A stretch of DNA of 11,274 bases, taken from contig CAJTSF010000038.1 of NCBI GenBank assembly GCA_910578985.1, positions 1-11,274 on the forward strand, written 5' to 3'. Position numbers and translations under genes: made by a program. The notes under the pieces were generated by a model, which was not told the DNA's origin, did no database searches, and worked only from the letters and a program-made list of their open reading frames with translations. Each line of letters opens with the position of its first letter. Position 1 is the first letter of the stretch. This document shows positions 1-8,094 of this stretch, piece after piece. The DNA is from an uncultured Odoribacter sp. GTDB lineage: Bacteria > Bacteroidota > Bacteroidia > Bacteroidales > Marinifilaceae.

Positions 1-1237
1 GGAACCCGTGTTTGATGTATGGCTCCGTGGGGCAGATGGAGTCGTGGATGGTATAGCGGTATATGAGATGTACGGTGAGGCTGAGGTGCACGGTGGAGTC
101 GCAGCCGTGGATGCTTTGATGGGGCAGGGTGGGCGTGAGTGGCTTTCCTTCGGCGGGAGGCTGTATGTCGTCCAGGCTGACCCCGTGCTTGTGGTAGTTG
201 TCCCCCTGGCATGCGGTATCCCGGACAATCGTGTCGTGGAGGGGATGCACGGAGAGGTAAAGGGTGCATATGGAGTCGCATCCATGAAGGGTTTTCAGGG
301 TATCCCGGACGATGGTGTCCCTCATGACCGCGGGGAGGTGGAACCCGTATCCGGAGTAATCGTTCCCTTGGCACACCTCGCCGGGGAAAACCGTATCATA
401 TACGGGGTGTACGGTAAGGAGCAGGCGGTACACGCTGTCACAGCCGTGCACGGTAGTTAGGGAGTCGTCATAGATGACGCTTTCCTTGAATACCTTGCCT
501 CTCCACATGACGGTGTCCCCTTGGCAAATCTCCCTTTCGGTTTTGAAGATATAGGACTTGCCTACGAAGAGATTAAGCGTGACAAGGCTGTCGCACCTGT
601 GGATGCTTTGATAAATGCTGTCGCGGGTAAGCGTACCTTCGGTGGAGGTTTCCGTGTTGGTCAGGGTGAAGCCGTAACGGTGGTACGGTTCTCCTTGGCA
701 GACGGTATCACGGACAATCGTGTCGTACACGGGATGCACAGAGAGGTAAAGGGTGCATATGGAGTCGCATCCCCGGTGGGTTTTCAGGGTATCGCAGACG
801 ATGGTGTCCTTCACGACCGCAGAGAGGTGGAACCCGTGTCCGATGTAACTCTCTCCTTGGCACACCTCGCCGGGGAAAACCGTATCATATACGGGATGTA
901 CGGTGAGGAGCAGTCGGTATACGCTGTCACAGCCGTGCACGGTAGTCAGGGAGTCGTCATAGATGACGCTTTCCTTGAATACCTTGCCTCTCCACATGAC
1001 GGTGTCCCCTTGGCAAATTTCCCTTTCGGTTTTGAAGAGATAGGACTTGCTAACGAAGAGGTTAAGCGTGACAAGGCTGTCGCACCCCGTTATTTTGCTC
1101 CTCCGTTTAAAGAAATATTGACCTGACTCTGTCCCTGCTTTAAAAATCGTGTCGCCAAAATGGAATGGCAACTCATTCGTGCACAAGTTTACGGTAGTAT
1201 CTATTTCAGTCGTTATGCAGCCTGTCGTATCCCGTCC
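1..1237 (-). repeat. Cys-rich C-Q-G / G-C-D-S module array (incomplete)
   Basis: After the eighth FISUMP domain the protein continues with seven complete modules of about 50-60 residues and part of an eighth. The typical form is D-T-x-C-Q-G-x-x-Y-x-x-x-G-F ... D-T-L-x-T-x-x-G-C-D-S-x-x-x-L-x-L-x-V. One Cys sits near the start and one in G-C-D-S of nearly every module, which suggests one disulfide per module in an extracellular beta-rich stalk. The linkers between FISUMP domains look like relatives of these modules. Such G-C-D-S repeats are common in large secreted Bacteroidetes proteins, but I know of no assigned function. The array continues beyond position 1. Confidence 0.8.
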
Positions 1238-4200
1238 CACCACACAACGGACGGAATTGGCATGGTGTATATTAGCTCCAGCTATAATATAATCTGTGTC
1301 ATAAAATTGTACGATGTATGGGCCTGAAAGATATTTATTCCATGAACTTGACCTATAACTTATAGCCTCAGGAACAATATTCATACCTCCCAGCAAACGA
1401 CGTTCTCCTGCTTGCGGTAAAAAAATAGTGTTGCCATTCGATCGGTCTGTAAATCTTATACCCTTGATTCCGTTCTGTTGTGTTTGTTCACGATACACCT
1501 TTGCATCTTCCACCAAGGTATATAATTCTTTGTTAGAAGGGATTCGCCAATCAACAGGGCACGGATTGTTTACGGCTTTCCAATATTCACTTTTAGAAAC
1601 AACCCAATCGTTGAAGTCAATGTCTCCATGGAGAGGATGAGCTTTCCTATGATCCCATTGATAGAGCATGCCGAAGGATTCCGGCGTTGCAGCAAAGGTC
1701 CCCGGTTGATCCACATTGCTTTTTGCCCAGCATACCCCGTTAATGAGTACCCCATCCTTATGGCAGGGTTTACCGCACAGCGTGTCCACGGTCAGGTGCA
1801 GTTGAACGATGCTGTCATATAGTGTCCCCTTTGGGGGATGGCGGAAGATATATTCTCCCGTCTTCGTCCCTATATCAAAAGTGGTATCTCTCCATGTATA
1901 AGGCAATTTTTCCCTGCAAACCGTATCGAAAATATGTAGGACGATGGTATTGGCATTCGGATCTGCCACACAGCGGATAGCATGACCCAAGGGAAGGCGA
2001 TGTTGGTAAAGGGAAGCCCATTCTAAATACCAATAATTGGAATTGGACCAATAATGTGTTCGCCCGAAACCAATAGGGGCTGTAACACCATTAGAATCCC
2101 GATAATGTATAACAGGAAAGAAAACGGTATTGCCGGTAGCAATATCCCTGAATTTATCTCCGGGTACTCCGTCCTGTGCCGATTTCGTATTAGTTACTTT
2201 ATTCTTATCCAGTAGCTTCCTCATTTCCTCTACGGTCGGCATTCGCCATCCGGCAGGGCAGGGGTCATTCTCCGGCTTCCATGTTTTTTCCGGATCAATA
2301 CTATTATCCCACCCCTTGACCGTATCCGGTTCAATAGCAGGCCATGCCTTTATTCGATTCCATTGGTAAAGCATGCCATGCGGCTTGTCGGGATTGGCAA
2401 AAGTTCCCGGAGCATCCACATTGTATTTTGCCCAGCACACCCCGTTAATCAGCACTCCCGGGCAGGGCTTGTCGCAATCCGATTTGACCGTCAGATTCAG
2501 GGTCACGATACTGTCACACCCTGTCAAGGCTTGGATGCGCTGGAAAGTGTATGTCCCCGACACTGTTCCTTTCTTAAAAATCGTATCGCAGAAATCGTAT
2601 GGCAAATCCTTTTCGCAGATGGTCACGGAAGTGTCCCGCTCAATGTCCTTGCACTCCGGCATATTGTGAGCCGTGACACAACGGATTGGATAAGCAACGT
2701 CTTTGCTTGTAGAAGTAAAGGACATCCAATCGGAAGAAAGAACTAGTGACATGACAAAAGGAAATCTATACGTGTCTCCGGGTAGTTCTGACCAATCAGT
2801 AGAAGCAGAACAGTAAAGGCTTAAATCATTATTCCCGGGAGCAGACGCAGAAGTTCGAGTTGGTACCTGGGGTATGAATATAGCATTCATGGTTTCATTA
2901 TCTGTATATTTACCCCCATAAACTCCATTCTGTTGTGTGTATTCATAGGTTACTTTTTGCTTGTCCAACAGGCTGCCCATTTCTATCATGTCGGGAACTT
3001 TCCAACCTTTGGGGCATGGGTCATTAGCCGTCTCCCAGTTTGTCTCGTCAGATAGGCTGTCATCCCAGTCGGAAACGGTGCCTGTGGCAGGCCATCCTTT
3101 TTTTTGGTTCCATTTATAGAGTTGTCCATATGATTCAGGGGAAGGGGCAAATGTTCCTGGTTCATCGACATTGCATTCTGCCCAGCATATCTTGTTTATT
3201 CGTATACCTCCATTCTTGCATGGCTTGTTGCATGTCGTGTCGATGGTCAGGTGAAAATAAACGATGCTGTCGCACGTTGTCCCTTGGCGGGTGTGCCGGA
3301 AACAATACTCTCCGGTCTTTGTCCCGATGCCGAAAGTCGTGTCCCTCCATGTGTAAGGCAGATTTTCCTGGCAGATGGTTTCAGAGAGGGCCAATACTAT
3401 ATCGTCATCTTTTTCATTCGCGACACAACGGACAGAGTGTCCGTAAGCATTTGTTGGGCTCTGGTTTATGCGGTCGTCGTATAAATATGAATGGGATGTA
3501 CCTGACCAATAGGATATCGTTGCGGGGCGATAGTATTTTCCGTCTGATTTGCGATATCCGGTCTTGGGAAGAAAGATCGCTTTATCTGTTGTGTTATCCT
3601 TGAATCTGGTGCCCCAAAAACCGTTTTGTGTAGTTGCCGTTTGGGTTACTTTAGATTTGTCTGTCAAAGTTTTTATCTCTTCTGCGGTGGGCATCCGCCA
3701 ACCGGCAGGGCAGGGATCATTGTCCGGTTCCCAATTCTCTGCCGGATCGACAGAATTATTCCATCCTGTAACGCTTCCTACAACAGGCCATGCTTTTTTC
3801 CGGTTCCATTGGTAGAGCATGCCATGCGGCTTGTCGGGATTGGCAAATTTCCCCGGTTCGTCCACATTAAACTCTGCCCAGCACACCCCGTTAATCAACA
3901 CTCCCGGGCAGGGCTTTGCCTCCTGTGCGACCGTCAGTTTCAGGGTGACGATGCTGTCGCAACCCGTCAAGGCTTGGATGCGATGGAAAACGTATGTTCC
4001 TGACACTGTCCCTTCCTGAAAAACCGTGTCCCGCCAAGTATATGGCAACTTATTTTTGTCTATCGTCACTTCAACTTCCTCTTCTTTATCCTCGCACTCC
4101 GGCACATTCCAATCTGCTACGCAACGCACGGGAAGTGCCCACTTCTTGGGACGAGTGGTGGCTCTAAGGTTAGGGGTATTTGTTATAACAAAAGCCTCAT

Positions 4201-6823
4201 CATTATCATAGGCTGCATTGACCCAATAAAGCCATGAAACTTTTTCATAATACGTTCCATAGTATATACGTTGACTAGTATAAGGCATAATCATGCTCTT
4301 TTCGGTCGTCGGATCCGTCATTTTCAATACATATCCCTCTCTGACATAACAATTCTTAATCGAGTTTAAATCCTCTTGTGTAGGGACTCTCCACCCGTAA
4401 GGGCATGGATCGTTATTTGCATTCCAATATTCCCCGCCGGCATCTGTGTCATCCCATCCCGTCGTATCCGTATTGTGCGGCCACCCTCTTCCCCGATTCC
4501 ATTGATAGAGCATGCCGAAAGCTTCGGGAGTGGAGGCAAAGGTTCCCGGTTTGTCCACATTGCTTTTCGCCCAGCATACGCCGTTTATCAACACTCCCGG
4601 ACAGGGCTTTGCCTCCTGTGCGACCGTCAGGTGCAGGTGGACAATACTGTCACATCCTGTCAAGGCTTGGATGCGATGGAAAGTGTATGTCCCCGACACT
4701 GTCCCTTCCTCAAAAATCGTATCCCGCCAAGTATATGGCAACTTATTTTTGTCTATCGTCACTTCAACTTCCTCTTCTTTATCCTCGCATTCCTGCACAT
4801 TCCAATCCGCGACACAACGGACAGGAAGGGCCCACTTCTTGGGAAGAGTGGTAGCTCTAATGTAAGGTACAGTTGTTGTAGCAAAAGCCTCCTCATTATC
4901 ATAGGCTGAATTGACCCAATAGAACCATGCAAATTTTTCTATATACGTTCCATAATATTCACGGGTAGGAGTACGAGGTATGATTATGATATTCCCAGTT
5001 GTCGGATCTGTTATTTTCAATACATATCCCTCTCTTACATCATAATCCTTCATTGAGTTTAGGTCCTCTTGTGTAGGCACTCTCCACCCGTAAGGACATG
5101 GGTCATTGTTTGCATCCCAATAGTCCCCGCCGGCATCTGTGTCATCCCATCCCGTTGTATCCGTATTGTGTGCCCATGCTTTTTTCCGGTTCCATTGGTA
5201 GAGCATGCCGAAGGCTTCAGGAGTGGAGGCAAAGGTCCCCGGTTTGTCCACATTGCTTCTCGCCCAGCACACCCCGTTAATCAGCACTCCCGGGCAGGGC
5301 TTGTCGCAATCCGATTTGACCGTCAGATTCAGGGTGACAATACTATCACACCCCGTTAGGGCTTGGATGCGATGGAAAACGTATGTTCCCGACATCGTCC
5401 CTTCCTGAAAAACCGTATCGCAGAAATCGTATGGCAAATCCTTGGCGCAGATGGTCACGGAAGTGTCTCGCTCAATGTTCTTGAAAGGAGGACTCTCTCT
5501 GATACAACGAATAGACAAACCTGTCCCATATTCATCAGAAAAGCACAAAAAAGCCTTATTGTAAATCAAAAGTGACTTTTTGTACCATTGTGGAAAATTT
5601 TCAGGAGTTTCGGATGTCCAATATGATCCTCTTTTATTCTCATCGTAGACAGGGCTCCCTGGCCATCGAATACCTGCCCAGGGGAAAAATACGGAGTTCC
5701 CTGTGGATTTGTCGGTGAATTTATGCCCGTTAATGCCATGCAATAAGACCTGTTCTCTGTCAACCTTCGTTTCGTTACCTATGCTTAATATATCTTCTTC
5801 TTTCGGTAGCCGCCACCCGTCAGGGCAAGGATTATTGACATCCTTCCAGTCATTGCTTGCATCACTTGTATTTGCAGCCTCTCCGACTCTCGGTATGGGG
5901 ATTTTGGAACCCCATGGATATAACATGCCGTACGCCTCCGGAGAATCCGTGAATGTCCCCGGAGCATCCACATTGTACTCCGACCAATATAGCCCGTTAA
6001 TCAGCACTCCGGGATATTCTTTGGGATTGACAGGATTGGTGGGTTTGACGGTCAGATGCAAGTGGACAATGCTGTCACAGTTTGTAATGGATTGGTGTCG
6101 GAATGTGTAGATTCCTGTTCCTGTCCCTTGTTCAAAAGTGGTGTCGCAAAAATCGTATGGCAAATCTTTCGTATAGATAGTGACGGAAGTGTCCCGTTTG
6201 ACACACTCGCATCCCATGGGACATTCCCTGATGCAACGGACGGATAAAGCAGAGGAATTTCTACTAATAAGATACTTCCATTCATTCTTCATGATCCCAA
6301 TTGCCAAACCGGACTTTGATATATCGTAAGTTTGGTAATTTATCCAATATTGTCCCACCTCATTTTCATTACTGATAGGACGGGATTGATAGCGATAGCC
6401 TGCCATTGGGAAAAAGACGGAGTTCCCCGTGATTTTATCAATGAGTTTATATCCGTTAATGCCACGCAGGGAGGTGTATTCTTTATCAACTCTCGTCAGG
6501 TCGTTTATACTTGCTGTATCTTGTCCTGCCGGTAACCGCCACCCGTCAGGACAAGGATTATTGTCGTCGCTCCAATAATCGTATGACATCCCCCAATCTT
6601 CCACATTTCCCTCTCTCGGAATGGGTATTTTGGAATCCCATTGGTATAACATGCCGTACGCCTCAGGAGAAGCCGTGAATGTCCCCGGAGCATCCACATT
6701 GTACTCCGACCAATACAGTCCATTAATCAGCACCCCGGGGTAATCTTTGGGATTGACAGGCTTTTGCGAATAGGCATATTCACAAAAAAAGAACAATAAT
6801 ATGCTTAATAACAGACTTTTCAT
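1..6823 (-). CDS. Giant secreted FISUMP-domain repeat protein, C-terminus cut by window edge
   Basis: I read one open frame from ATG at 6823 to the left edge, 2274 codons with no stop, and found no frameshift: family motifs stay in phase throughout. Residues 1-19 form a signal peptide (Lys, hydrophobic core, A-Y-S before Gln20), typical of Bacteroidetes type I export. The Cys at residue 14 has no lipobox. Eight FISUMP domains (Fib_succ_major family, function unknown) follow at about residues 28-201, 268-444, 509-675, 742-906, 972-1136, 1204-1385, 1455-1622 and 1690-1862. Each shows G-V-L-I-N-G-x-x-W, P-G-T-F, G-M-L-Y-x-W, D/N-P-C-P-x-G-W-R-x-P and a closing S/P-V/I-R-C. Each is followed by a module ending near C-D-S-I-V-x-L-x-L-T-V. 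From about 1863 only Cys-rich C-Q-G...G-C-D-S modules remain. The missing end could carry a type IX sorting domain or another anchor. Likely role is surface or extracellular binding; this is inference. The gene is probably co-transcribed with the LRR lipoprotein 32 bp upstream. Confidence 0.93.
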   Translation of the reverse strand, partial: MKSLLLSILLFFFCEYAYSQKPVNPKDYPGVLINGLYWSEYNVDAPGTFTASPEAYGMLYQWDSKIPIPREGNVEDWGMSYDYWSDDNNPCPDGWRLPAGQDTASINDLTRVDKEYTSLRGINGYKLIDKITGNSVFFPMAGYRYQSRPISNENEVGQYWINYQTYDISKSGLAIGIMKNEWKYLISRNSSALSVRCIRECPMGCECVKRDTSVTIYTKDLPYDFCDTTFEQGTGTGIYTFRHQSITNCDSIVHLHLTVKPTNPVNPKEYPGVLINGLYWSEYNVDAPGTFTDSPEAYGMLYPWGSKIPIPRVGEAANTSDASNDWKDVNNPCPDGWRLPKEEDILSIGNETKVDREQVLLHGINGHKFTDKSTGNSVFFPWAGIRWPGSPVYDENKRGSYWTSETPENFPQWYKKSLLIYNKAFLCFSDEYGTGLSIRCIRESPPFKNIERDTSVTICAKDLPYDFCDTVFQEGTMSGTYVFHRIQALTGCDSIVTLNLTVKSDCDKPCPGVLINGVCWARSNVDKPGTFASTPEAFGMLYQWNRKKAWAHNTDTTGWDDTDAGGDYWDANNDPCPYGWRVPTQEDLNSMKDYDVREGYVLKITDPTTGNIIIIPRTPTREYYGTYIEKFAWFYWVNSAYDNEEAFATTTVPYIRATTLPKKWALPVRCVADWNVQECEDKEEEVEVTIDKNKLPYTWRDTIFEEGTVSGTYTFHRIQALTGCDSIVHLHLTVAQEAKPCPGVLINGVCWAKSNVDKPGTFASTPEAFGMLYQWNRGRGWPHNTDTTGWDDTDAGGEYWNANNDPCPYGWRVPTQEDLNSIKNCYVREGYVLKMTDPTTEKSMIMPYTSQRIYYGTYYEKVSWLYWVNAAYDNDEAFVITNTPNLRATTRPKKWALPVRCVADWNVPECEDKEEEVEVTIDKNKLPYTWRDTVFQEGTVSGTYVFHRIQALTGCDSIVTLKLTVAQEAKPCPGVLINGVCWAEFNVDEPGKFANPDKPHGMLYQWNRKKAWPVVGSVTGWNNSVDPAENWEPDNDPCPAGWRMPTAEEIKTLTDKSKVTQTATTQNGFWGTRFKDNTTDKAIFLPKTGYRKSDGKYYRPATISYWSGTSHSYLYDDRINQSPTNAYGHSVRCVANEKDDDIVLALSETICQENLPYTWRDTTFGIGTKTGEYCFRHTRQGTTCDSIVYFHLTIDTTCNKPCKNGGIRINKICWAECNVDEPGTFAPSPESYGQLYKWNQKKGWPATGTVSDWDDSLSDETNWETANDPCPKGWKVPDMIEMGSLLDKQKVTYEYTQQNGVYGGKYTDNETMNAIFIPQVPTRTSASAPGNNDLSLYCSASTDWSELPGDTYRFPFVMSLVLSSDWMSFTSTSKDVAYPIRCVTAHNMPECKDIERDTSVTICEKDLPYDFCDTIFKKGTVSGTYTFQRIQALTGCDSIVTLNLTVKSDCDKPCPGVLINGVCWAKYNVDAPGTFANPDKPHGMLYQWNRIKAWPAIEPDTVKGWDNSIDPEKTWKPENDPCPAGWRMPTVEEMRKLLDKNKVTNTKSAQDGVPGDKFRDIATGNTVFFPVIHYRDSNGVTAPIGFGRTHYWSNSNYWYLEWASLYQHRLPLGHAIRCVADPNANTIVLHIFDTVCREKLPYTWRDTTFDIGTKTGEYIFRHPPKGTLYDSIVQLHLTVDTLCGKPCHKDGVLINGVCWAKSNVDQPGTFAATPESFGMLYQWDHRKAHPLHGDIDFNDWVVSKSEYWKAVNNPCPVDWRIPSNKELYTLVEDAKVYREQTQQNGIKGIRFTDRSNGNTIFLPQAGERRLLGGMNIVPEAISYRSSSWNKYLSGPYIVQFYDTDYIIAGANIHHANSVRCVVGRDTTGCITTEIDTTVNLCTNELPFHFGDTIFKAGTESGQYFFKRRSKITGCDSLVTLNLFVSKSYLFKTEREICQGDTVMWRGKVFKESVIYDDSLTTVHGCDSVYRLLLTVHPVYDTVFPGEVCQGESYIGHGFHLSAVVKDTIVCDTLKTHRGCDSICTLYLSVHPVYDTIVRDTVCQGEPYHRYGFTLTNTETSTEGTLTRDSIYQSIHRCDSLVTLNLFVGKSYIFKTEREICQGDTVMWRGKVFKESVIYDDSLTTVHGCDSVYRLLLTVHPVYDTVFPGEVCQGNDYSGYGFHLPAVMRDTIVRDTLKTLHGCDSICTLYLSVHPLHDTIVRDTACQGDNYHKHGVSLDDIQPPAEGKPLTPTLPHQSIHGCDSTVHLSLTVHLIYRYTIHDSICPTEPYIKHGF
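109..1086. repeat. Tandem 489-bp (163-codon) super-repeat of three GCDS modules
   Basis: Two consecutive units, about 598-1086 and 109-597, align at a constant offset of 489 bp. Long stretches are almost identical: for example 858-1086 against 369-597, and the segment at 713 against that at 224. Each unit holds three modules of about 50, 54 and 59 residues. The right boundary is sharp (sequence diverges just past 1086 and 597). At the left end the third modules differ more and are offset by one codon. The period is a multiple of three, so gain or loss of a unit would keep the frame. Confidence 0.85.
1238..6740 (-). repeat. Array of eight FISUMP domains alternating with GCDS linker modules
   Basis: Approximate extents in gene order are 6740-6223, 6020-5493, 5298-4801, 4600-4108, 3908-3418, 3214-2670, 2460-1960 and 1756-1238. 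The linkers fall into types. Those after domains 2 and 6 share I-E-R-D-T-S-V-T-I-C...L-P-Y-D-F-C-D-T and end K-S-D-C-D-K-P-C. Those after 3 and 4 share E-E-V-E-V-T-I-D-K-N-K-L-P-Y-T-W-R-D-T and end A-Q-E-A-K-P-C. Those after 5 and 7 share E-x-L-P-Y-T-W-R-D-T-T-F and G-T-K-T-G-E-Y. Domains 1 and 2 are close to each other, as are 3 and 4, and 5 and 7. Domains 1 and 2 lack the paired Cys of K-P-C and V-C-W present in 3-8. Boundaries are judged by eye and may be off by several residues. Confidence 0.88.
3910..5295. repeat. Tandem 693-bp (231-codon) duplication of a FISUMP domain plus linker
   Basis: Units 3910-4602 (domain 4 and its linker) and 4603-5295 (domain 3 and its linker) align at a constant 693-bp offset. 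Anchors are the shared stretches starting at 3918/4611, 4041/4734 and 4552/5245. The linker and N-terminal domain halves are nearly identical, also at silent sites. The C-terminal domain halves are clearly more divergent. This looks like a recent in-frame internal duplication inside the giant gene. Confidence 0.85.
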
Positions 6824-6855
6824 CGTACAATGTGGATGATTCGAGGAGGATTAAT

Positions 6856-8067
6856 TTATGGGTTGATAATCCAATCTGTCATGGCTAAAGCTTGAGAAGC
6901 CTCTAAGCAATCCGTATATGTATACAATTTTCCTTGTCTATTTGTCCCAAATAACGCCTTGGCAAAATCTTCCATATTTTTGCAATCATTTTCAAAAGGC
7001 GTGCGTTCTATCCGTATATCCTGCGCATTATTAAAGGTTGTGGTGGAATACGTTAGTTCAGCCAATTTCGAACGGGTGGCATAGAATGTCTCTATTGATG
7101 ATCTGGACAGGTTCAAATGAGTTATGGCTGTTCCTGAAATATCCAATTCACGTACAGATTTTTGGGATAAATCTAATGAAGTAAAAGGGGTATATGCGAT
7201 ATCGAGTTGAGATAATCTATGTATATTAAATTTATTAAAATTCTCGGTATTGACCGGACTTCCGTTATATGTTTCAAGAGGAAGATGGTTTAAAGAAATA
7301 TTTTGCAATCTGTAATTGGAACTCAAATTCAAATTTGTGATTGAATTTTTTCCAATATACAATAAAAGAAGATCCGGATTTTTGGTCAAATCAATATCTG
7401 TTAATTGGTTGTCATCAACACACAAGGCGTAAATAAATTTATTTTTTGAGACATCTATTTGCGTTAAGCGATTATGTGATAACCTTACAACTCTGAGTCT
7501 TGTTAAAGAGTCAATATTAATAGATGAAAGCTCGTTATTATCTGCGAGTATCGTCATTAAAGCAGGACACTTTGTCAAATCCAGTTCGTCTAAATAATTT
7601 TCTTGACAATACAAAGAACTTAATTTCGAAGCATCAATTCTCAGTGAAATAAGTCTGTTACTATCCACGTTTAAACTCTGCAATGCTTCACGCGATCCTG
7701 TTATAAGTATAGGATGTGACGGAAGATTATCAGAATAAGTATGAACATACACAGAGTCGCTATTGGGAGATATAGTATCTGTTTGATTTTCCCATTTAAT
7801 AATCATACTTTCACTTGCTTTGCATTTGATGGAAAGTGTTCTTGAGGTAGTTACCATTTGGACAGAGACAATTGCACCACGCGTTTGAGGCATCCGGCTC
7901 AACGCCTGCTCAATCAGTTCCTGCTTTGTCCACTCTTTTTTTACTTCCGGGACCTCTATTCTGAACTCTTCATGACCACATGCGCTTGCTCCCAACAACA
8001 GGGTTTGGCACACTACCAGCATAAAATACCCGGACTTCATGCTATTTAAAATAGAAAACGTTTTCAT
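6856..8067 (-). CDS. Leucine-rich-repeat surface lipoprotein
   Basis: 403 residues. An N-terminal signal with a hydrophobic stretch ends in A-S-A-C-G, a plausible type II lipobox with lipidated Cys30, so the mature protein should be anchored in a membrane, probably the outer one. Residues about 60-127 look like a small beta-rich domain. Residues about 128-345 hold some ten irregular LRRs of roughly 20 residues (L-x-x-L-x-x-x-x-N-x-L-x-x-L-D-L type), similar to other Bacteroidetes cell-surface LRR proteins. The C-terminal 55 residues contain a possible Cys pair (361 and 387). An alternative start is Met10 (8040), which gives a more compact signal peptide; neither start has a clear Shine-Dalgarno. 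The gene is AT-rich (about one third G+C in a sampled line), in sharp contrast to the adjoining penicillin-binding protein gene. It lies 32 bp upstream of the giant FISUMP gene on the same strand, so an operon is likely. LRRs usually bind protein; the ligand here is unknown. Confidence 0.9.
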   Translation of the reverse strand: MKTFSILNSMKSGYFMLVVCQTLLLGASACGHEEFRIEVPEVKKEWTKQELIEQALSRMPQTRGAIVSVQMVTTSRTLSIKCKASESMIIKWENQTDTISPNSDSVYVHTYSDNLPSHPILITGSREALQSLNVDSNRLISLRIDASKLSSLYCQENYLDELDLTKCPALMTILADNNELSSINIDSLTRLRVVRLSHNRLTQIDVSKNKFIYALCVDDNQLTDIDLTKNPDLLLLYIGKNSITNLNLSSNYRLQNISLNHLPLETYNGSPVNTENFNKFNIHRLSQLDIAYTPFTSLDLSQKSVRELDISGTAITHLNLSRSSIETFYATRSKLAELTYSTTTFNNAQDIRIERTPFENDCKNMEDFAKALFGTNRQGKLYTYTDCLEASQALAMTDWIINP

Positions 8068-8094
8068 GACTATAAGTTTAAGTGGTTAATTTTG

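Noticed and set aside
8..1126. Two plus-strand open frames with repeated protein sequence
   Set aside because: They mirror the 489-bp repeat of the giant minus-strand gene, whose Cys-rich modules match a known repeat style. The plus-strand translations do not.
109..5295. CRISPR array or noncoding satellite as an explanation for the repeats
   Set aside because: Repeat periods are 489, 693 and 1446 bp, all multiples of three, and all units are coding in the same frame. There are no short direct repeats with unique spacers.
4108..5298. Diversity-generating retroelement acting on the variable FISUMP segment
   Set aside because: No reverse transcriptase, template repeat or accessory gene is visible in the window, and the differences between domains 3 and 4 are not restricted to adenine positions. 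A distant element cannot be excluded.
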